Assembly: GCA_037367405.1 (NCBI GenBank) | Contig: JAZKJV010000149.1 | Coordinates: 248,001-312,000 of the forward strand | From: Ottelia alismoides | Lineage: Eukaryota > Streptophyta > Magnoliopsida > Alismatales > Hydrocharitaceae | DNA: 64,000 nucleotides | Direction of reading: 5' to 3' | In this document: positions 33,912-45,708 of the stretch, piece after piece | Numbering within the stretch: the stretch's first letter is position 1 | Layout of the letters: each line of letters begins with the position of its first letter | Notes under the pieces: generated by a model | Databases searched by the model: none | Seen by the model: the letters and a program-made list of their open reading frames with translations, nothing else | What the model was told of the DNA's origin: nothing | Translations under genes and position numbers: made by a program

Positions 33912-35226
33912 ACCACCACCCTTCGCACAACAACTACGCCTCCGATGATCGTCGGTTGTGTGTCAGCCAACCCTCAATCTGTAGTTCGACTCCCAGGTAC
34001 TGTAGGATTAAGAACATAGATGATCTCACCAGTCGAGATTCGCCCAAATTCCAACCGGAGGATTGAGCCTACATCGACGCTCTAGATCAACATGGGCGAG
34101 AGTTCCAAGCAAGGAGCTTCATCGTCACCGAAGATACAGTAAGTCTCCACATGGAGGTCTGTGTTGTCGAGACACCATCCTAACATACAACTACCATGTG
34201 CATGGCACGCGCCTAGGGGAAAACTACATTGATGCCCTCTTGAGTCTCCAAAACTGCCAGAAGGTCCACGTCACATGCTTTGCACATGTAACTTGGGAAA
34301 ATTGCACCAGAGCTCTCATGATTTCTTAGAGCTACATTAGTACCCTATATAGTGGGTAATTTGCATGATGAACCAGCTGTCATTGCAAAATTGCAGAACA
34401 ACCCCCTTGAAGGGTATAACCGTAAACTATTTCTATATTTTGATTGCTATTTAGACAATGAATTTTGAACATTATTTATAGTATTTCAATATTTTTGGTG
34501 TCATTTTGATCAATGATTCATTATCTTTCATATTAAACATTGAGATTCTATTCCTGAGACATTATTTGGCATTAAATAATTCAAGGATTCATTTGGTTCA
34601 TTTTGAGCACCTCAATTCTTTTATATAAATTCTTTCATTGCTTAATAATTAGTGATTTGATAGGGGATTTATTTGCAAAATTAATTTAACCAAAGTGAAG
34701 GGTGCTTGAATTTATTTATTAGCTTGGCTTGACTTGGTCTGACATGTTGTACATTCACCTTTATCTTTGCATATTTATTTTGTATCATTTTCACCTTCAT
34801 TCAAAAATCACAAAAATAGTGAATTTCTCTATTCCCTGCTGAATAGCATAGAATTATTTCTCTACATTAAAATTATTTTGTAAACTTCATTCATCGCGTT
34901 TCTTTTCACAATAATTATTCTTCTTAATTGAAAACCCATGAAAAGATGAAAAAGATAAAAAACACCAAAATAAAATATTTGCCACTCCTTTGAAAACATA
35001 AAATTCTCATATTATTTAGAGATTAATTCGTAACCCTCACATTACCTCACTGAGTTCGACCTTGGGACTTATCCAAGTAAAATAAATAATCCGATCACAT
35101 TGAGACTTGATTTCTTTATCATTTCTCGGTGTGATCATCACTATTAATCATTGGATTTACGAACAACAACTAAGATATTTTACTAATTAATTCCACAAAA
35201 TTAATGTAGGGATTTTAGCACTCTCT
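33912..35226 (+). repeat. Athila-1 5' LTR, second part
   Basis: Resumes after TR-GAG and runs to the PBS. With 18624-20715 it makes an LTR of about 3.4 kb. A donor-like CAG|GTACTG lies at 33996/33997 with acceptor-like AGs about 310-330 nt later. No gene was recognised. Confidence 0.75.
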
Positions 35227-35229
35227 AAA

Positions 35230-35247
35230 TGGCATCGTTGCCTGGGA
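35230..35247 (+). promoter_or_regulatory. Athila-1 primer-binding site, decayed
   Basis: TGGCATCGTTGCCTGGGA differs from the intact tRNA-Asp site of TR-GAG and Athila-3 at three of 18 positions. Confidence 0.85.
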
Positions 35248-36894
35248 GGCATATTATTTAGAAATTTTTTAAGTAATTTAATTTTTAGGTTTTCCATCCC
35301 TGGGTAGTCTGACACCCAATTTTATTGTATTTATTTCTCCATTTATTTTTCCAGCATTTTTTTATTATTTTTGTATATTCCTTTGTGAAGACCTATTTAA
35401 TATTTGATCTTTTATTTTTTGTATGAGGTACTCGATGTACTTGGAGCAGCTTTCTTGAAAGCCGATGCAACTCGAAGTGATTGGATGCATGAACATCTTA
35501 TTTTCTTATTTTTGGAGAGAGAGTGTTCATCTTTTATTAATTTGTAAATAATTGCTCATTTCCAGCGATTCTTGACCGGTTTCACGCATGTGTAAAGAGA
35601 CTGGACATTTTCCTGTGGTGTGTTGAACCTGTTCCACTCTCCGATGAGAGTGGGGCTCGACTTGAGTGGTTCGTAGTCCTAGGATTGCACCGTGGCTATT
35701 AGAGATACTAGGGTTTTTTTAAGCTCGTGGGACTAAAACCACACTACACTTAGTTATATGCACTAGATCAATCTTCATCTAGCAAAATTAAATTGCTCTA
35801 TCACTCGTTAATAGAAATTCGTGTTCTACGTGTGATTTCATGTGCATGCATTATATTTATTTTTCTATGAAAATTTCAACTATGTTTAGCATATTGCATG
35901 AAGATTGTAAGGAAGACTCAGCATTCATCATTGCGTTTTCGATTCTCCCTTGGTTTTCATTCGCATAGGAATTAAAGGAAATTGGAATCCTCGTCTAGAC
36001 ATGTATTGATCTCAACTCAAATTCAAAGTGATAAACAAGTTAAAACTAGGGGACTGATAACATTATTGACTAATTAAAAGCGGATAAAAATTGTTTATCA
36101 TTGTTTACGGGAGAGCAAACCCACCTTGTATTCATGTCTTATTCTGAGTGAGTGAGGGACACACACTTAGGATAGAGCTAAGCTCCAGAATCTTCAATTC
36201 GACTACTGCTTCTAAAATGACCAGCTCTTTCTCAGTTAGGTAACTACGGTCTCCAGTAGTAGGGAGGGTGATTAAAGGACAACGTGATGGGTAACATCCT
36301 CAAGTAACACTGGTAGCCGTTTTACAATCCATACTTACACCTATATTGGCTAAAAGTGGATGCAACTAGTTGTAGAATTAGGCCTATCTTTAGAAGAATT
36401 CTGGACACCTAACAGCTCGCATACGAACACATGATTTTTTTATCACCAATTTAAAACCAAAAAGATAAACAGTCGAACTTTCATGGCCTTCATTGTGTGA
36501 GTTGTTGAATTTGAGGATTGCATTTTGTATTGAATTACAAAGACTGTGCACTTGCACATACAGATTGAGGTTTCACTAATCATCTTCACCGTCCTTTTCG
36601 AAGATGTCAGAATTTTGGCATTCATACCCAGACTCCGTTGGTCGCACTTACACAGTTGAATCCTGACCATCTTTGTATTCGTTTTCATATTAAGATAACA
36701 CTCCCTTTTAGTCGGTTCTCCCCCATCTATGATACACTCCACCCTCATTCCAACCCACTTCTTATTCAATTGAATATTCATGACATGATATGCTCATAGA
36801 ACTGAATGATTATTATGAAGAAATGATGGAGCGAGCGAATTAACAGATAGACATGAGCATAACCAATTTTAAAAGAGAAACATGATTCCCCATT
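35248..36894 (+). other. Athila-1 leader
   Basis: Contains the stem GCTTTC/GAAAGC at 35449-35462, and the block TTAGGATAGAGC at 36168-36179 with its downstream part to about 36380 (GAGGGTGATTAAAGGACAA... CTCAAGTAACA). These match the Athila-2 and Athila-3 leaders. The minus-strand frame at 36443-36781 is a shadow. Confidence 0.6.
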
Positions 36895-37560
36895 ATGATT
36901 AAGAATTCATTGTTGAAACCATCCCCTAGTCGAAATGACTCTCTCTCCGCATACAATCTGTTTGACCAAACCTATGAGAGCCAGAGTCAAGCAAATATGA
37001 TTGATGACCCATCCAACACTACTGAGAATGACTATTACTTGGCTCAAGAATACATGCTGGAGTCATGGCATGTCAAGAACAGTCAATCATCCCCGAGTCA
37101 TGAGAGGATAGTGGATGACATAGCTCGAATCAATCGGAGAGTGGATGCTTTGACAAAACAACTTGATAATATCATCCAAATAATAAAGGACTTAGTGAAA
37201 ATCCAAGGAGAAGTAAGGACCAATTTAGAGCAAACCCGAGACACATTCAATGCAAAATTTTCAAACAACTACGTAACAGGTACCACAAGCATCTGACTAG
37301 TCCACTGACCATTCTACTGACTCCAGTAAAAATATACAAAAATGACAAAAATATAAAATTTAAAAAATTGTACTACACGGATATGGAAGCATTTTTTAAA
37401 AGTCTAATCTTAAATCTTCCATTAATCAAGGCCAAAAAGTATGTACCTATTATTCAGAAATTTGTGAAGAGTCAATTATCTCCTAAGAAGATGGGCAAGA
37501 AGAGATCTCAAACCAAATATCATTTAATTACCATGGCCAGTTCAATGTTGCTAACCTGAA
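36895..37560 (+). pseudogene. gag: Athila-1 gag C-terminal and linker remnant
   Basis: A 133-codon frame (36895-37296) contains a predicted coiled-coil segment (DDIARINRRVDALTKQL) that resembles the VNRRLDELT segment of Athila-3 near 58545. A second frame (37368-37559) has FFKSLILNLPLIKA, like the linker before protease in Athila elements. The central gag core seen in the other copies is not present between the leader and 36895, so it has been lost. Confidence 0.6.
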
Positions 37561-38832
37561 TTAGCCAAAATTGCAATGTTAAATGGTTAACAAAGGTTGC
37601 TTGTAAAATTGAGAATGCCGAGTTTACTAATGTTTGGATTGACAACGATTCCACCATGAACATCCTCCAAAAGTCTGTGTTTGACCGACTCTAAGTCGGA
37701 CCAGTTACAAAGAACAGAATGATTGTTCAATTTCCCTATTAATCAACAAAAAGATCGAGAGGAATTATTTCTATGGTCATAATCCTCCAAGGTGTCAAAC
37801 ATAGAGTGGAATTCATTTTCTTGTACATTGAGCACTAGGGAGAGTTGTTTGAGTCTCCAATTATTCTGGAAATGTAGTTCTTAGCCTCTGCTAAGGCAAT
37901 CATCGATTGTGAGACTCGAGACATTAAATTCCCAAACCAGAACCTTAATAATGAAACTCTCAAGGATACACCTGACACTTACATAACTGAACATGAAACC
38001 GACAGTTGAGAATAGGAGACTACCACTTCATATGATGTGACCTCTCCTCAAGAAATACATACACAAACCCTAGGTGAGACACCCAAGAAACTGACTGTAT
38101 AACTAAACTTAGAGTATCACCACACCTTTACGAAGAATCACTCTGACACTGATGCAATGATAAACACAGAAAAAGTAGCTTATAAGGAATCGGATCTTAT
38201 CTACGAGGATTATCACGATTATTTGAGTGGTAAAATTTTTGAGGCGATAGTAATTAATGAAATACTTGAACCACTCAATGATCTGACTCAGGGAACCTAA
38301 TATGTCATCAAAACATCAGAACATAAAAAGGTACATTTTCAACCAAACCAGGCACATCTAGTTCACCGCACTCAATCTTAGTTATTTCGGACTACCTTGA
38401 TAAATATTGTGATTCCACACAAGCGAAGCCAACTTTGAGCACCACAGACACACCATACATAGGACGTTCGTTGACCATGGAAGAATATTACAATGATTAT
38501 TTATCTGATAAGGAACCTGTTTTCAGCACCTCACCTTCCAAACTGCCACCAAAAGAGATAACCAGGACCAAATTAACCCATGTAATAAAACAGTTGCTCT
38601 ATCGTCTAGTCAGATAATTGGTAAGAAGAAGAAGAGCACTGATCCCTCGAGGAATTCCCCCGAACAACTCAAGTTGTATCATTCTCATCTTCCTCTTGAT
38701 GCTGCATGTCCTAGAAAATCGACTAAGAGAGTTACCTTCAACAATCCCGAGAAGGAATATTTTGAGAATTCCTCGTCAGGACTGGATGAGGAGATCTATA
38801 TGAGAGAGCCTAGTTTGGATACTCTAGATCCT
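37561..38832 (+). pseudogene. Athila-1 protease remnant and acidic spacer
   Basis: Frames near 37590-37900 give FTNVWIDNDSTMNIL, aligned with the retropepsin active-site region; the usual Gly after the Asp-x pair is Asp here. The downstream sequence with several stops corresponds to the acidic protease-RT spacer, and the last open stretch (about 38640-38835) is cut by Athila-2. Multiple stops; dead. Confidence 0.55.
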
Positions 38833-39171
38833 TGATAAATCCCAGATTTACATCATTAATTAACACTACTATCTCTCTTACTTAAGTCAATCACATGATT
38901 CATTGACTAATTAACCTCAATTATTAAATTACACATTGTAAATATTTAACACTTATTATTATAAATTAATATGGAGTAGTATTTTACGTATTTATTCCGT
39001 ATTAAATCAACTAAAAATTAAAATAAATTGTGTATAAACAAAATAACAAAAACAAAATGAAAAATATAAAAAAATCAATAAAAGATCAAAATAAATTGTT
39101 ATATATTGTTTTTATTAGTATTTAATTTTTAACTACGTACAAATGACCTCTGATCTCTTTGACTTCTACAG

Positions 39172-39206
39172 GAAAGTTGTAGATCTCATCGATATCTACA
39201 ACTTTC
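39172..39206. repeat. 13-bp perfect inverted repeat in Athila-2 U3
   Basis: Arms GAAAGTTGTAGAT (39172-39184) and ATCTACAACTTTC (39194-39206) around a 9-nt loop. Confidence 0.85.
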
Positions 39207-39873
39207 ATATTTAGTATTTTTCTAGATTCAAATCCCAACTAATTTATTTCTACTATTCTTTGATTTATCTCATTTCTTCAATTCTGATTACACCATGTGG
39301 CACCTTCAGATTGCACACATGGCCCGACTTTTCAATAGTCAGCACTTTTAAATATGGCCATGGTATCATTCTGATCAGGTGTGATCTCCACCGTTCATTA
39401 GCGCTCTATTCTCAGCCCTTTGATCTGATCTCAAGATCAGATCACGTCTTCTCATCTGTGCCACTTTCGCCTTCGTTGGATCAGATGAACTAATCAGATC
39501 TCATCCGTTTACCGGTGCCTCTCTCATGGCCGTTGGATCCCCAGATCCAACAGCTTTCCAATCTCTTCAACCTCCAGCCACCGCTACCAAACAACGTGAC
39601 CTCTCATCCCCTCGCCACTTCTCCCAATTATGTCGGCCACCATATCCAACAACATCTCTCAAAACCATCAATAATTCCTTCACTCTTCCCTAACCCTCGC
39701 AAACCTCCGTTCTCACCCTAACCCTAACCACCCAATCAATGGTGGTCGTTGAAACCACCAAAGAACTTACTTGAAACTCCATGTCTTCTTCTTCTAATAC
39801 ACCATTACCACCCCATGCACCAGCTATCCGCCCCTTTTAAGAGTTTCCCTGAGCTATCTTGACTAATCGATGA

Positions 39874-39893
39874 CAGAGAGAGAGAGAGAGAGA
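39874..39893. repeat. (GA)n microsatellite
   Basis: About ten AG/GA units in the GC-richer part of the Athila-2 LTR. Confidence 0.9.
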
Positions 39894-40079
39894 TTGAGCA
39901 AAGACAAGTCTAAAGATCCGGCGAGATCCTTGGTTTTTACACCAATCTATAGCCCAATCCATGGTTATTCGAGCTTAGTTCCTATCTAGGAACTTCAAGT
40001 GACGATTACGAAGCTTCAAGCTCCGCTATTCGTCTTAAGATTTAACCGCAATTACTTCATCTTCAACCTTCCATTCTAT

Positions 40080-40382
40080 GTAAAGTTCATATTGTTAGTA
40101 TATGTTGTTGTTCTCATTTTTATCACAGATGTAATACTTCACTAATCTAAGATCAGAATCTGTAACCATCTCCACACTCGATCCATCATCCATGCGTGAC
40201 CTCCCTCATGCTAAATCCACTTCTCCATGTATTTGTCCAACTTGATCTTTCTAGGCTTCTTATTAGACTAGAACCGAATTAGGGTTCTTATCATCCTTGT
40301 CACATGATCCCCCATCTCATCTCATAAACTGTTCAATTAGATTGTATTTGGCGTGGACATTTCTTTTGTGCTAACATTTCAG
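40080..40382 (+). other. Putative 303-nt intron in Athila-2 LTR leader
   Basis: The donor TAT|GTAAAG starts at 40080. A branch-like TGCTAAC lies at about 40368, and the acceptor ACATTTCAG ends at 40382. The length and place agree with the intron-like segments in the TR-GAG and Athila-3 LTRs. Confidence 0.4.
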
Positions 40383-41752
40383 GGAATTCGAGCTATATGG
40401 TCGGAGGTTGAATCCTGTCTTCAGTCACCCATTTCTTCTCAGGCAGAGCTTCACCATCAAGCATTCACGCAACTTCCCTCCTCATCCTCTACTCACCCTC
40501 GATTCCACGAAGCCTTCAGGAAAGCCGTCAGACCTTGAGGCAGTGAGGAGGAGCATGAAGGAGCGTCATATACCTTGCCAGAGCACAAGATCTAGCTTCG
40601 CCACAAGCGGACGAGCGGAAGAACAAGGAGAAGCAATAATCGTTGATCTCCCAAATTTAGGCGAGATCCTGTGGCTATAAATCAACCACATCATTAGGCC
40701 GATGCAATGTTTCACATTCGAGCCTTCAGATCTGAAACTGTAGTCGAGCCTTGAACTAAGCACATGATCGGGCCACGTGGACTGAACCTCTGCACCCGAG
40801 CCTAGACGAGTCATGCGTTCTGCGCACGTTATTAGGAAAATTGCAACAGTTGTCCTCCAGTATCCTAATATTGCAGCGCTTATGTGAAAATTGCATAAAA
40901 ACCCCTCTGGGTTATTTCATTTGCAATTTAGACCCTGATTATCCTCATTTGTAATAAAAACTTGGAGTTTTTATTACATTCATGCCCCTAGGTTAACTAT
41001 TGAATATCTTTTTATTTATAAATATAATCAATGTGATTTTGATCTCGTTTAAATGCTTGTTTGATGCTCTATCTTGTGACGTGATTTGTTGCTAATTTTG
41101 GTTTTAAAATCATGCAAGAAATACTCTTTGTTTTAAGTGCCCATTTATATCTTTTAACATCATTGAAAATGCACTTTTTATGAGCAATTGAACATGTTAG
41201 TCACTTTTATTTTAATCATCAATTGATTAGTTATTTTTAATTATTGTAATTAGGTCATTTAATGATTTAATCACTGGTTGAAATTGTTAGCCATCAAAGT
41301 GTAATTAAAAGTATAACTCATGTTGAGCAGGTTTTGGGACTTACATCACATATTTGCCTAATTTATGCCTTAATTAATATTCAACCAATTCAGTATACTT
41401 TTGTGCTTAATCCAAATTGTTTTTGTGTGTCTAATCATATTGTGATTATCTTATTCATCTTGATTGAGCATTATTGTTTGCATTTAATTTACTTGCATAC
41501 AAAGATTTGTTAAAAATCAATCTTGTTGTGATTTTTTGCATCCGCTCATCATTAACTCATAGAAATTGCTACGTAAAATATTTAATACTTAAAAATTAAC
41601 TATCAATTTGCTCGTGTCCTTGTGTTCGATCTTTGACTTCCCAGGTTAAAAAATAATGATGTCAATGAGATTCTTGTCTATTCTTTATGAGAAGCTACGT
41701 GTCCATGCTACAACAGATCAATTTTAATCTATACATTTAGTGCTTCATTAAA

Positions 41753-41770
41753 TGGTGCTGTTGTCGGGGA
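41753..41770 (+). promoter_or_regulatory. Athila-2 primer-binding site, decayed
   Basis: TGGTGCTGTTGTCGGGGA differs from the intact tRNA-Asp PBS only by three C-to-T changes. Confidence 0.88.
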
Positions 41771-43205
41771 TGCGACACTTTTTGTGATTATATTTTAGGA
41801 GCAAATATTTATTTTGTAATTTTTAGGCTTAATTATTGTTGAGCTTGTTTCCTTTGTTGTTATTTTGTAGTTGTGATGTCTTTTTAATTAAGTGATTCAA
41901 TCTCTCCAAAATTTTCTAAATAGATTAATATTATTTTGTGGTAAGCTCGTGGAGCCAACAAATTATAAATGATTGCGGAGGCGAGAAGCTTGGAGCAACT
42001 TGCTGGAGAGCCCACGAGAGAATTAACTTAGTAGAGAGATTACTTAGCGTAATTAAGATTTATTCCAATGTGTTGTAACTAATTTGAATATTTACAAGGA
42101 TTCTCAATTAACTATATTTATTCTTGTGTGTGGTTGTGTCGAGAGTGGATCTCGACTTAAGTGATGTTTTAGATTTAAGCTTTAAGCCAAATAGAAAGAT
42201 CATAGGTCATTCTTGCTTGATCTATTACGTAATTTAGGGCACACTGCACAAATCTCATAAGATTCACAATTGCAAAAATCGTAGGAGATTGATAGACGCA
42301 CGTAGCATACCTACTTAGTTAAATAAATTGATTTCTTCACCGCTAAAAGAACTATGCTTAGGTCTGCTTTCTTGACTTGCATCATATGCCAAATTTGAAA
42401 ATTATGTTATGCATCCACATGGAGAGTGCCAGGAAGTGTTGTAGTTATCTCTAATGACTGCATGCATCATTGATTTCCGGCTACATTCCGTTTTTCGCTT
42501 TCTCACTCAGTTTTTAACCAACATAAGGATAAAGGAAAAAGGGATTGTATAATAGGCCATGTTTGTGGTCACTTAAATTCAAGTGATAACCAAAACTCTT
42601 AAAATTGGGACTGAATTGGTGCATGTTGACCAAAATAAATTAGAATAAAAGTAAACCTTGTTCCATAAAAAGCGATAATCTTGATTTGTTTGCAGGTACT
42701 TATCAAGTGAGAGAGGGAAGACATTAGGATAGAGCCATGCCACGAATTTTCATATGAACTACTAGTTCCATAAAATGATTAGCCGATTCTCAATGAGGAT
42801 CTATGGATAGCTGGTAAACGGTCTGGATTTCCTTAGCAAAGTGGAAGGTTTAGAGGACAATGTGTAAGGTCAGGTCCTCAAGTAAATGGGTAGGCGCATT
42901 TTTATGGTCCGACTTAATTTGATATTGGCTGAGAGTGGATGCAACTAGCCATGGGAATCAGGACAGTTTGTAAGGAAATTTAGGTACCTAATAGCTCGTA
43001 ACTCCTATAAGATTTGTATTTGATCACCAAAAGTTTGACAAGATAATAAGGCTATTATCTTATCCATTAGTGTCGAGTTGGAGAATTTACAAGGGTTTGT
43101 ATTGACTAATTTGTGTGAGTGATTCCACACATTCAAGTGCACAATAGAACCAGATTATTTTGTGTATCGAGCGTGCTCCAAAAATTCTTCTCTTGAACCT
43201 CTAAG
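41771..43205 (+). other. Athila-2 leader
   Basis: Includes the block CATTAGGATAGAGCC at 42723-42737, and the downstream GGTTTAGAGGACAATG...CCTCAAGTAAATGGGTAG (42848-42894), colinear with Athila-3 56230-56296. No gene was seen. Confidence 0.6.
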
Positions 43206-45148
43206 ATGGATAATTGGGTGGATATTTGCTCGGATTTTGCGAGCTTTTTGTTGAACCACCCAAATATTACATCTTCACCAGTCCAATTTCCTTCTTCCCC
43301 TTCTTTAGTTGGACCATCCTGGTTGGAAAATAATCCTCTTTTCGAATTGAGGTATCATGATACTCTCCTTTGGGTTGGCTATATCCCGACCAATTCCTAT
43401 CTCCCTTCTTTACTCACTGAGGACGATCATTGCCTTGGTGAGCTCTATTTAATTTCATTTTCTTCCTCTACATCTCACTCCAACCCTTTGTTTGATGAAG
43501 GTAACGAAAACACATTCAAGGTGCCTCCAAAAAGACATAATGGTAATGGAGAGGAGTAAGAGAGAGAAGATCCAATGCATGCAATATTGGCTAGGTTGGC
43601 AGAGTCTGAGCAAAATCAAACACTTATGTGAGCATAACATGGTCAATTACAGTTGGGTATAGATGCGCCGATGGACGTGACATATAACATTGGGCGATTT
43701 CATATGACTAATTTTTTTATCCTAGAAGAACCTGACGTTGAATACGAGTTAAAGCCATAATTCCTTTATTTGCTGCCACATTTTCATGGGAATGAGCACA
43801 AGGAGGCTTATGTATTCCCTAGGGACTTTGAGTTGGTCTATTTTAATCATATACATCCTAGGGTGAGTCAAGACTACATTAGGCTCAAAGCCCTTCCTTT
43901 TGCCTTGAATGATAAGGCAGATTACTATATGAAGAACCTAGGGGTAGTCCTAACTACCTTTGTGCAGTTCAAGGACCTCTTCCTAAAATAAATCGATCCA
44001 ATTTGATGTGCTCACGCATCATGAGTTTTTCCCAGCTTCTCAGAGAAGCTTTCTATGATTCAGGGGAGAGAATCAAGGACCTCTTGCATAATGTCCTTGC
44101 CACGATTTAGATCCTACCTTCTTAGTACAATCTTTATATAGCGGTTTAAACCCTAAGGTGCTTGGTTTGGTTAGTGTTGCTAGTGGTGGTAGCTATACAT
44201 CAAGAGGTGCAGACACCATCTAGAAAGTTTCGAACGAATGGCCGAGAGAAGTAGGGCACAAATTGCTAGTAGAGCTCAGTTAGATACTCCCAATCCAATC
44301 CAATATAATGGGGGAATGACTGTTACATTGGATCCTTTTGACATGTGACTTATAGCAGATAAACTCATAGTAGTTGAGAGGATCGTAGGCATATCAATGA
44401 GTTGGACAACAACTTATCCAAACTACCTAAACAGATGGCGGAGCTTTCTGAGAAGGTATCCAAGAGGATGATGCCTACTGTGAATGCATTTGCAGCTCAA
44501 ATTTACCGTGTTCATCATATTCAAGAGCAACATATGTCAGGGCCACCACATTCATGGGTAGAGGACCAGTCTTTGGTCCATTATTTTCAGCAGCAACCAC
44601 TGTTTGCGGAAATAGTCATCGAGGAGCCTTCCCAAGTGCGGGAGGTAAATGATGTATGGTACATACATGATCCTGCTAGAACGGGGAGTTCTGAGGATCG
44701 ATTCTCATACCAGTGTCCCCAAACATTCTATAATACATCATTTACTCCTACACCTCTTCCAGCGCCACGTAGCTTTGGAGTTGTTCCCTATCAGTCACAA
44801 AGACAACAACAACAATATGGCCGTCAGCAGGACTTGAATAATTGGCATCACTCCCAGCGACAACAGAAGCCTTATGGTCATCAGGACCAGTCTTCACGCC
44901 CTTCCTTTTCTTCTTCACATCCACAACAATCATCTTCTAGTCCCATGGATTTCAAGCATCAGATTTTAGAAGAGTTGCGTTCTTACAAAAATGAAGTACA
45001 TGATTTGAGGGTTGACCTCAACAGTTTATCCCACTTACATGATGAGAGTATTGCTCCTACTACATCCATTCCTGCCCAGATTCAGGCTAATCCCATTAGC
45101 CTGAATAAACCTCAACAACAACATATGTTAGATCATGTATACTACTAA
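43206..45148 (+). pseudogene. gag: Athila-2 gag remnant
   Basis: An ATG at 43206 opens a 117-codon frame with no recognised domain (the N-terminal part). The same frame continues past TAA and TGA stops to the gag core (43770-43991; LPHFHGNEHKEAYVF, RLKALPFALNDKADYY). It is then broken by frameshifts to about 44400. A 248-codon open stretch (44402-45148, no ATG at its start) holds the Gln-rich C-terminal region and a coiled-coil-like tail. The part just after it is cut by copia-4. Stops are of mixed kinds. Confidence 0.75.
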
Positions 45149-45240
45149 GATTCTCGCAAAAATGTGAATGAGATCTTTCTGTTTCATTGTGTTAATCATA
45201 TATCTCTCAGGAGCGGACGGACCATGGTCATACTTGATCA

Positions 45241-45435
45241 TGAAGGATATGGGAAAATCCTCAAGCGCATCACAGAAGCGTGAGTGTCGCATCGGATACG
45301 ACGGAGAACGACTAGTCGTACTATTTGTTCGGTGCAACGGAATTTAAATTTTTTTCATGCGATGAAACCACATGATCCAAGAACGACTCTCGGATAATTC
45401 ATTTATAATCACAACATGTATAATGTAATTATCTC
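45241..45435 (-). repeat. copia-4 3' LTR, U5 end only
   Basis: Aligns with 47435-47630 and keeps hairpins H1-H3. Similarity stops near 45430-45440, where gag sequence begins. Confidence 0.8.
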
Positions 45436-45708
45436 ATGGAAAGTACTCATCTCCACATGTTGTTTCTGAAGAATATTGGAGAGAGAACCCAAGACGTAGC
45501 ATCTAGCCAAGACATGATCTTCATCATACTTGTCATTGTATGCTTTCTCTTCCTTGGATTTAGGGTTTTCATGCTTGTATTCTGAGAGCACATAACTTAT
45601 GCGCTCAACCAAGAGTACAAGCTCCAAATTACGGATCCAATCCGAGTAATTCGGTTTGGTCAAATGGTTGACCTCCAGAACCCTGCTTAGTGGGTTCATG
45701 GAGTTCAT
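45436..45708 (-). pseudogene. gag: copia-4 gag, N-terminal part
   Basis: The ATG at 45706-45708 (minus strand) opens a frame with LTKPNYSDWIRNLELVL and YVLSEYKHENP, typical of the copia gag (UBN2-like) N-terminus. The frame is intact until it runs into LTR sequence at the deletion junction, so about 90 gag residues are kept. An AG acceptor (TTCTTAATTTCAG) lies four bases before the ATG. Confidence 0.8.

Larger units (their letters stand above)
18624..38832 (+). mobile_element. Athila-1 retrotransposon, interrupted twice
   Basis: The 5' LTR starts TGATGAATCCATGATTCATCA at 18624. The LTR is split by TR-GAG (20716-33911) and resumes to about 35226. A decayed PBS, leader, gag and protease remnants follow until Athila-2 begins at 38833, in the protease-RT spacer. 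The left target flank is atagg (18619-18623). The remaining pol and the 3' LTR would lie beyond the window. The element is heavily mutated, consistent with its outer place in the nest. Confidence 0.82.
38833..41749 (+). repeat. Athila-2 5' LTR
   Basis: About 2.9 kb. The end is set by the PBS and is uncertain by a base or two. It contains a 13-bp inverted repeat at 39172-39206, a (GA)n microsatellite at about 39874-39893, and an intron-like segment at 40080-40382. The ORFs at 39260-39721 and 40353-40814 lie in this LTR and are not convincing genes. Confidence 0.8.

Noticed and set aside
36443..36781. 112-codon minus-strand frame
   Set aside because: Antisense to the Athila-1 leader and gag start, with no recognised domain.
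39715..39730. CCCTAACCCTAACC, telomere-like
   Set aside because: Only two units and one base short of the plant CCCTAAA repeat; inside an LTR.
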